Below, one piece after another: positions 15,690-18,947 of a DNA stretch of 18,947 nt (positions within the stretch are counted from its first letter, which is position 1; every line of letters starts with the position of its first letter). A model generated the notes under the pieces. It saw only the letters and a list, made by a program, of their open reading frames with translations. It searched no databases and had not been told where the DNA came from. This DNA is from an uncultured Lachnospiraceae bacterium (GTDB lineage Bacteria; Bacillota; Clostridia; Lachnospirales; Lachnospiraceae). The translations under genes and the position numbers were made by a program. The stretch lies in NCBI GenBank assembly GCA_958405355.1, contig CATYEA010000010.1, positions 1 through 18,947 of the forward strand, read 5' to 3'.

Positions 15690-16184
15690 ATGGCAAAAAA
15701 GAAAGATGCCGATGTAAATAAAACCAATGCCATGCGGCTTTTAGAGCAGGCGGATATCCCATTTCGGATTGAAACCTACGAATTTGACGACGAACATTTG
15801 AGTGGAGAACACGTGGCCTCCCAGGTCAGCCTCCCGGCGGACCAGATTTTCAAAACCCTTGTTGTCCGCGGCGATAAGCAGGGAATCATGGTCTTTTGTA
15901 TTCCCGTAACAATGGAATTGGATTTGAAGAAGGCGGCGAAGGCGGCGGGAGATAAAAAGATTGAAATGACCCATCTCAAAGAACTGCTTGCACTGACCGG
16001 TTATATCCGGGGCGGTTGTTCGCCAATCGGTATGAAGAAAAAATATCCTACATGGATAGATGAAACAGCGATGCTTTATGATGAGATTGCTGTCAGCGCC
16101 GGTATACGGGGGATTCAGATTATCATAAATCCGGAGGCATTAAAAGATTTTGTCCAGGCGGTTTATTCGGATGTAACTCAGTGA
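15690..16184 (+). CDS. ybaK: Cys-tRNA(Pro)/Cys-tRNA(Cys) deacylase, YbaK/EbsC family
   Basis: A trans-editing enzyme that hydrolyses mischarged aminoacyl-tRNA, mainly Cys-tRNA(Pro). 164 residues, a complete YbaK domain. The lysine in QIFKTLVVRG (Lys55) matches the conserved active-site lysine, and GYIRGGCSPIGMKKKYPTW is the typical loop, followed by ISAGIRGIQI-like strands near the end (here VSAGIRGIQI). The ATG at 15690 follows TAAGGAG. It is divergent from hisA; a TATAAT at 15641-15646 could be its -10, though the -35 is poor. ylmC follows 47 bases later in the same direction. Confidence 0.93.
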   Translation: MAKKKDADVNKTNAMRLLEQADIPFRIETYEFDDEHLSGEHVASQVSLPADQIFKTLVVRGDKQGIMVFCIPVTMELDLKKAAKAAGDKKIEMTHLKELLALTGYIRGGCSPIGMKKKYPTWIDETAMLYDEIAVSAGIRGIQIIINPEALKDFVQAVYSDVTQ

Positions 16185-16231
16185 AAGGTATTTGCATAAC
16201 ATAGAATAAGAAGTATTTTATGGGGTGCGGC

Positions 16232-16492
16232 ATGCGTATTTGCGAACTTCGCCAGAAGGAAGTTATTAATGTGCGGGACTGTCAGCGCATTGGTTTTGTA
16301 GCAGATGTGGAATTTGACCCTAAAACAGGCAACATCTGTCAGTTGATCATTCCCGGACAAGGGAAATGGTGCGGTCTCCTTGGCAGAGATACGGAATACA
16401 TTATTGGCTGGAAATGTGTCCGGCAGATTGGTGCAGATATCATTCTGGTGGACGTTTGCATGGAAGAAATTATGCATCACTGTGAGAGCTGA
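16232..16492 (+). CDS. ylmC: YlmC/YmxH family PRC-barrel protein
   Basis: A small PRC-barrel protein of 86 residues, a family widespread in spore-forming Firmicutes and often called a sporulation protein, with unclear molecular role. The pattern RICELRQKEVINVRDCQRIGF, then DVEFDPKTG, LIIPGQGKW, GRDTEYIIGW and IGADIILVD, covers the whole family profile. I prefer the ATG at 16232 because family members begin MRICELR; an ATG at 16220 adds four residues. Neither start has a strong ribosome site (GGGGTG at 16222-16227 is closest). It usually neighbours nrdR in related genomes; here the gap is filled by a long palindrome. Confidence 0.88.
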   Translation: MRICELRQKEVINVRDCQRIGFVADVEFDPKTGNICQLIIPGQGKWCGLLGRDTEYIIGWKCVRQIGADIILVDVCMEEIMHHCES

Positions 16493-16496
16493 AAAA

Positions 16497-16704
16497 GTTG
16501 AAATATTTTGTTATCAGAAAGAAAAAACATTTCATCACGTTTGTAAAAAATCAACCAGACTAGTTTTGATTAAATGCGGGAATTTTCTGGGTCAATAGAC
16601 ATTTTTAGAAAATTTCCGCTAATCATATATCTAAAATAGGCTGGTTAGATTTTTCTTAAACGGGATGGTGGTTGATGATTTCTGATAACAAAACTTATTT
16701 CAAC
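16497..16704. repeat. Long imperfect palindrome (fold-back element) of about 208 bp
   Basis: Four nested pairs of inverted arms fill the ylmC-nrdR gap. Outer arms 16497-16520 and 16679-16704 are perfectly complementary over 24 bases apart from a two-base bulge. Further pairs are 16533-16542 with 16658-16667 (9 of 10), 16553-16570 with 16629-16646 (15 of 18), and 16576-16588 with 16607-16619 (12 of 13). The central loop is 18 bases. No T-run follows the hairpin, so it is not a simple terminator, and I see no clear target-site duplication or encoded protein. A MITE-like insertion or a structured RNA are the main readings. Confidence 0.8.
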
Positions 16705-16711
16705 ATTTTTA

Positions 16712-16753
16712 TTGACCGCCCTTATTTCCTCGATTATAATGAATTTATCGAGG
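16712..16753 (+). promoter_or_regulatory. nrdR promoter with an inverted repeat around the -10
   Basis: TTGACC (16712-16717) and a perfect TATAAT (16735-16740) are 17 bases apart, directly beyond the palindrome. CCTCGAT (16728-16734) and ATCGAGG (16747-16753) form a perfect 7-base inverted repeat flanking the -10, and its right arm touches the ribosome binding site. This could be an operator or a short leader hairpin. Transcription would start near 16747, giving a very short leader. Confidence 0.6.
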
Positions 16754-16764
16754 AGGGTAAAAAG

Positions 16765-17157
16765 ATGAAATGTCCATTTTGCGGAGAGGCAGACTCAAAA
16801 GTCATTGACTCTCGTCCGGCAGAGGATGGGAATTCCATACGTCGGCGCAGACAATGTAATGCCTGTAAAAAGCGGTTTACAACTTATGAAAAAATCGAAA
16901 CTATTCCTTTGATCGTCATAAAAAAGGATAATAACCGGCCGATTTCAGCGGACCAGATCAACAAGCTGGTAGATGAAATTGAAACGGAAATTTTCAATCG
17001 GGAAGAGCGGGAGATTCCTGCCCAGGATATTGGTGAGATTGTTATGAATCGTCTGAAGGAATTGGATGCGGTGGCCTATGTTCGTTTTGCTTCTGTGTAC
17101 CGCGAATTTAAAGATGTGAACACCTTCATGGATGAGATTCAGAAAATTTTAAAATAA
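16765..17157 (+). CDS. nrdR: Transcriptional repressor NrdR, with a shortened ATP-cone
   Basis: NrdR senses dATP/ATP through an ATP-cone and represses ribonucleotide reductase genes. This one has 130 residues, against about 150 in the family. The zinc ribbon is complete (Cys3, Cys6, Cys31, Cys34, with [14 protein letters not shown] and RFTTYEK), and the C-terminal half is normal ([18 protein letters not shown]). Between Arg58 and Pro59 about 20 residues of the ATP-cone, normally holding the Lys...Leu...Ala-Cys-x-Lys-Arg helix, are absent in frame. ATG 16765 follows GAGGAGGG with a seven-base spacer; the in-frame ATG at 16672 lies inside the palindrome and is rejected. Nucleotide binding is probably impaired unless the region is compensated. 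Confidence 0.9.
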   Translation: MKCPFCGEADSKVIDSRPAEDGNSIRRRRQCNACKKRFTTYEKIETIPLIVIKKDNNRPISADQINKLVDEIETEIFNREEREIPAQDIGEIVMNRLKELDAVAYVRFASVYREFKDVNTFMDEIQKILK

Positions 17158-17170
17158 GTTTATATTTAGG

Positions 17171-17210
17171 CGGAATCCACAGTTGTGGATTCCGTTTGCT
17201 ATTTGTTTTT
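17171..17210. terminator. Hairpin terminator between convergent nrdR and dtd
   Basis: CGGAATCCACA (17171-17181) and TGTGGATTCCG (17184-17194) form a perfect 11-base stem with a minimal loop, followed on the plus strand by a T-rich stretch ending in TTTTT. It most clearly serves nrdR; the last part overlaps the dtd 3' end. On the minus strand the downstream sequence is only weakly T-rich. Confidence 0.75.
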
Positions 17211-17645
17211 AGAATCAATGATAATTGTCACAGGGCCATCATTAACTAATTCGACAGCCATATCTGCGCCGAATTCGCCTTCAGCCACGGTAAAACCAAG
17301 ATTTCGGAAAGCCTGAATAAAATCCAGATAAAAAGCTTTGGAGGGCTCAGGCAATCCGGCATCGATAAAGCTTGGACGGTTGCCTTTCTTCGTATTTGCA
17401 AATAAGGTAAACTGGGAAATGATTAAAAGTTCACCGTTTACATCCCTTAATGAAAGGTTCATTTTCCCTTCTGAATCTTCAAATATGCGAAGCCCGGAAA
17501 TTTTTTTGATTAGATAATCCATATCTTCTGTGGTATCGTCTTTGGCTACGCCAAGGAGAATAACAAATCCTTTTCCGATTTCTCCGTGGATTTGTCCGTC
17601 AATAGTGACCTTGCCTCGGCTGACCCGCTGTATAACTGCTTTCAT
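17199..17645 (-). CDS. dtd: D-aminoacyl-tRNA deacylase Dtd
   Basis: Removes D-amino acids (and Gly from tRNA(Ala)) from mischarged tRNAs in the cytoplasm. 148 residues, the family size. MKAVIQRVSRGKVTIDG is the usual opening, SQFTLFA at residues 77-83 and NDGPVT at 135-140 (with the Gly-cisPro selectivity element) are the two signature motifs. The ATG at 17645 has AAAGGAG upstream; the frame continues to 17759 but those residues have no family resemblance. It converges on nrdR and is divergent from comM. Confidence 0.96.
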   Translation of the reverse strand: MKAVIQRVSRGKVTIDGQIHGEIGKGFVILLGVAKDDTTEDMDYLIKKISGLRIFEDSEGKMNLSLRDVNGELLIISQFTLFANTKKGNRPSFIDAGLPEPSKAFYLDFIQAFRNLGFTVAEGEFGADMAVELVNDGPVTIIIDSKNK

Positions 17646-17726
17646 GATGATAACTCCTTTCCCTGCAGCCATGTCCGGCGTGTGGGTATTTCTGATAATG
17701 TACCGTAGTAGATACAGCACATTTTT

Positions 17727-17755
17727 ATTATATCTGCCGGAAGCAGCACCGTCAA
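17727..17755 (-). promoter_or_regulatory. Promoter for dtd
   Basis: On the minus strand TTGACG (17750-17755) and a perfect TATAAT (17727-17732) are 17 bases apart, giving a leader of about 75 bases before the dtd start. Confidence 0.65.
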
Positions 17756-17792
17756 ACATAAGTCGAAAAATGTCAAAAAAGGAGGATACTTT

Positions 17793-17822
17793 GTGATTGC
17801 CAGGGGTCAGGAAAGCTGTTAA
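17793..17822 (+). other. Possible 9-codon leader ORF before comM
   Basis: A strong AAAAAAGGAGG (17775-17785 region) is followed at eight bases by GTG 17793, which opens a frame of nine codons ending in TAA at 17820. It precedes the comM start by 42 bases and is in the same frame. It may be a translated leader or a chance site; no promoter is clear here. Confidence 0.25.
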
Positions 17823-17864
17823 AGTAAAATCAGGTATTGCCTTTCGAAAGAAAGGAAAAGATTC

Positions 17865-18947
17865 ATGTTTTGTAAAGTTTATAGTGCGCTTTGTATGGGA
17901 ATTCAGGGACGGATTGTCCGGGTAGAGGCGGATATGAGCAGCGGTCTTCCTTCATTTCAGATTGTGGGGGAGATTTCTGCGGAGGTCCGGGAGTCCGGGG
18001 CACGGATTCGCACGGCTATGAAAAATTCTGGTTTTCTATTGCCGCCAAAGCGTTATTTGATTAATCTGGCACCTGCCAATTTTCGTAAATCAGGGACAGG
18101 GTTTGATCTCCCTGTGGCGGTGGCCCTTCTAAGCTGTATCGAGCATATATCTCCAGAATTTCTTGAAAACAGTATATTTATCGGAGAATTGGCTCTGAAC
18201 GGTATGTTGATACCGGTGAGAGGGATTTTGCCCATGCTGAGTCAGGCTGTGGCAGAGGGATTTCATAATTGCTTTGTTCCTGTGGAAAATGCAGAGGAAG
18301 CGGCGATTTTATCAGGTATCCGGGTTTTTGGTGCTTCCAAATTTTCAGAAATTATTAATCATCTGCAGGGCATTGAAGAATTGCCGCAAACACAGGTGAA
18401 ATGGAAACCTATGGGTGGAATAAAAAGAAAATATCCGTTGGATTTTAAGGATATTCAGGGACAGGAGTCTGTAAAACGCTGTGTCCAGATCAGTGTGGCA
18501 GGGCATCATCATTTGTTGATGATTGGCCCTCCGGGCAGCGGTAAGACGATGGTGGCTGAACGGATACCTTTTATTCTGCCGGAAATGGATTTTGAGGAAC
18601 AGGTGACAGTGACAAAGATTTACAGTGCAGCCGGGCGGCTGAAACCGGGCAGCGGATTGATGACAGAAAGACCTTTCCGTAGGCCACATCATTCAGTATC
18701 CGATAAGGTTCTTGTTGGGGGCGGAGTGGTGCCGGTGCCGGGGGAAATCAGTTTGGCCCATGGCGGTCTTTTGTTTCTGGATGAATTGGCTGAGTTTTCA
18801 AGAAGTACGATTGAATCTCTGCGTCAGCCGCTGGAATCGGGCGAAGTTTATATCCATCGGGTGCGGGGAGATTACACTTTTCCGGCAAAGCCTTTGATTA
18901 TAGCGGCTATGAATCCATGTCCTTGCGGTTATTATCCGGACAGGGAG
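17865..18947 (+). CDS. comM: YifB/ComM family Mg-chelatase-like AAA+ ATPase, 3'-truncated by window edge
   Basis: ComM-type proteins are AAA+ helicases that help branch migration during integration of transformed DNA; Firmicute YifB is less studied. 361 codons are visible and the frame is open at the window end, where roughly 150 more residues are expected. The N-terminal ChlI-like domain (about 1-170) has [48 protein letters not shown] and GELALNG. The AAA+ part has Walker A GPPGSGKT (residues 221-228), [26 protein letters not shown] with Walker B Asp306-Glu307, [12 protein letters not shown] and the cysteine motif [14 protein letters not shown] 17865 follows AAAGGA. The usual GLPD after FQIV is GEIS here. 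Confidence 0.94.
   Translation, partial: MFCKVYSALCMGIQGRIVRVEADMSSGLPSFQIVGEISAEVRESGARIRTAMKNSGFLLPPKRYLINLAPANFRKSGTGFDLPVAVALLSCIEHISPEFLENSIFIGELALNGMLIPVRGILPMLSQAVAEGFHNCFVPVENAEEAAILSGIRVFGASKFSEIINHLQGIEELPQTQVKWKPMGGIKRKYPLDFKDIQGQESVKRCVQISVAGHHHLLMIGPPGSGKTMVAERIPFILPEMDFEEQVTVTKIYSAAGRLKPGSGLMTERPFRRPHHSVSDKVLVGGGVVPVPGEISLAHGGLLFLDELAEFSRSTIESLRQPLESGEVYIHRVRGDYTFPAKPLIIAAMNPCPCGYYPDRE

Noticed and set aside
16576..16619. Inner hairpin as a rho-independent terminator of ylmC
   Set aside because: The right arm is followed by TAATCATAT, not a T-run, and the hairpin is only part of a much larger palindrome.
16497..16704. Calling the palindrome an insertion sequence
   Set aside because: There is no transposase, no clear target duplication and no other copy in the window, so only a repeat is reported.
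16672..16764. Longer NrdR start at 16672
   Set aside because: It lies within the palindrome, lacks a ribosome site, and the family begins MKCPFC at 16765 with an excellent site.
18345..18692. Minus-strand ORF opposite comM
   Set aside because: It overlaps conserved AAA+ codons including Walker A and has no family resemblance.
1..18947. tRNA, rRNA, CRISPR, toxin-antitoxin or phage defence genes
   Set aside because: I looked for clover-leaf arms, regular repeats and typical defence motifs and saw none; the coding content is core genome.

Overview
The window looks like a chromosomal segment from a Gram-positive, endospore-forming-lineage Clostridium relative, most likely a member of the Lachnospiraceae. 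The evidence is the gene order (tandem class B penicillin-binding proteins, mraY, murD, ftsW, murA, ftsQ, ftsZ, then spoIIGA, sigE, sigG), the close protein resemblance to Bacillus/Clostridium sporulation sigma factors, the ylmC-nrdR neighbourhood and strong AGGAGG-type ribosome binding sites. This assignment comes from remembered family resemblance, not from a search.

Positions 1-10760 hold a division and cell wall (dcw) cluster, all on the plus strand: a 5'-truncated class B PBP, a second class B PBP, mraY, murD, ftsW/spoVE, murA, ftsQ/divIB and ftsZ, ending in a strong hairpin terminator. Together these make lipid I (MraY), UDP-MurNAc-Ala-Glu (MurD), enolpyruvyl-UDP-GlcNAc (MurA), the septal glycan polymerase (FtsW) with its transpeptidase partners (PBPs), and the division ring (FtsZ, FtsQ). 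murE, murG and murB do not occur in the interval where B. subtilis keeps them.

Positions 10770-13090 hold the sporulation sigma block: a spoIIG-like promoter with widely spaced -35/-10 elements, a severely shortened spoIIGA, sigE and sigG. SpoIIGA lacks its N-terminal membrane domain and has no good start signal, and the SigE pro-sequence looks unlike known ones, so the sigma-E activation step may be altered or decaying.

Positions 13130-18947 are a set of small transcription units: an EctB-like diaminobutyrate aminotransferase with its own promoter and terminator; a minus-strand pair of a eukaryotic-type hisA and a small unknown gene; ybaK/ebsC and ylmC; a ~208 bp imperfect palindrome filling the gap before nrdR; nrdR with an apparent in-frame deletion in its ATP-cone; convergent dtd; and the 5' part of a comM/yifB gene running off the window end.

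The most unusual items are the long fold-back element (16497-16704), the shortened NrdR, the truncated SpoIIGA paired with an odd pro-SigE, the KTAT motif in the second PBP, and the eukaryotic-type HisA. I found no tRNA, rRNA, CRISPR array or transposase gene. No stretch above 300 bases lacks a gene; the longest gap (16493-16764) is filled by the palindrome and the nrdR promoter.
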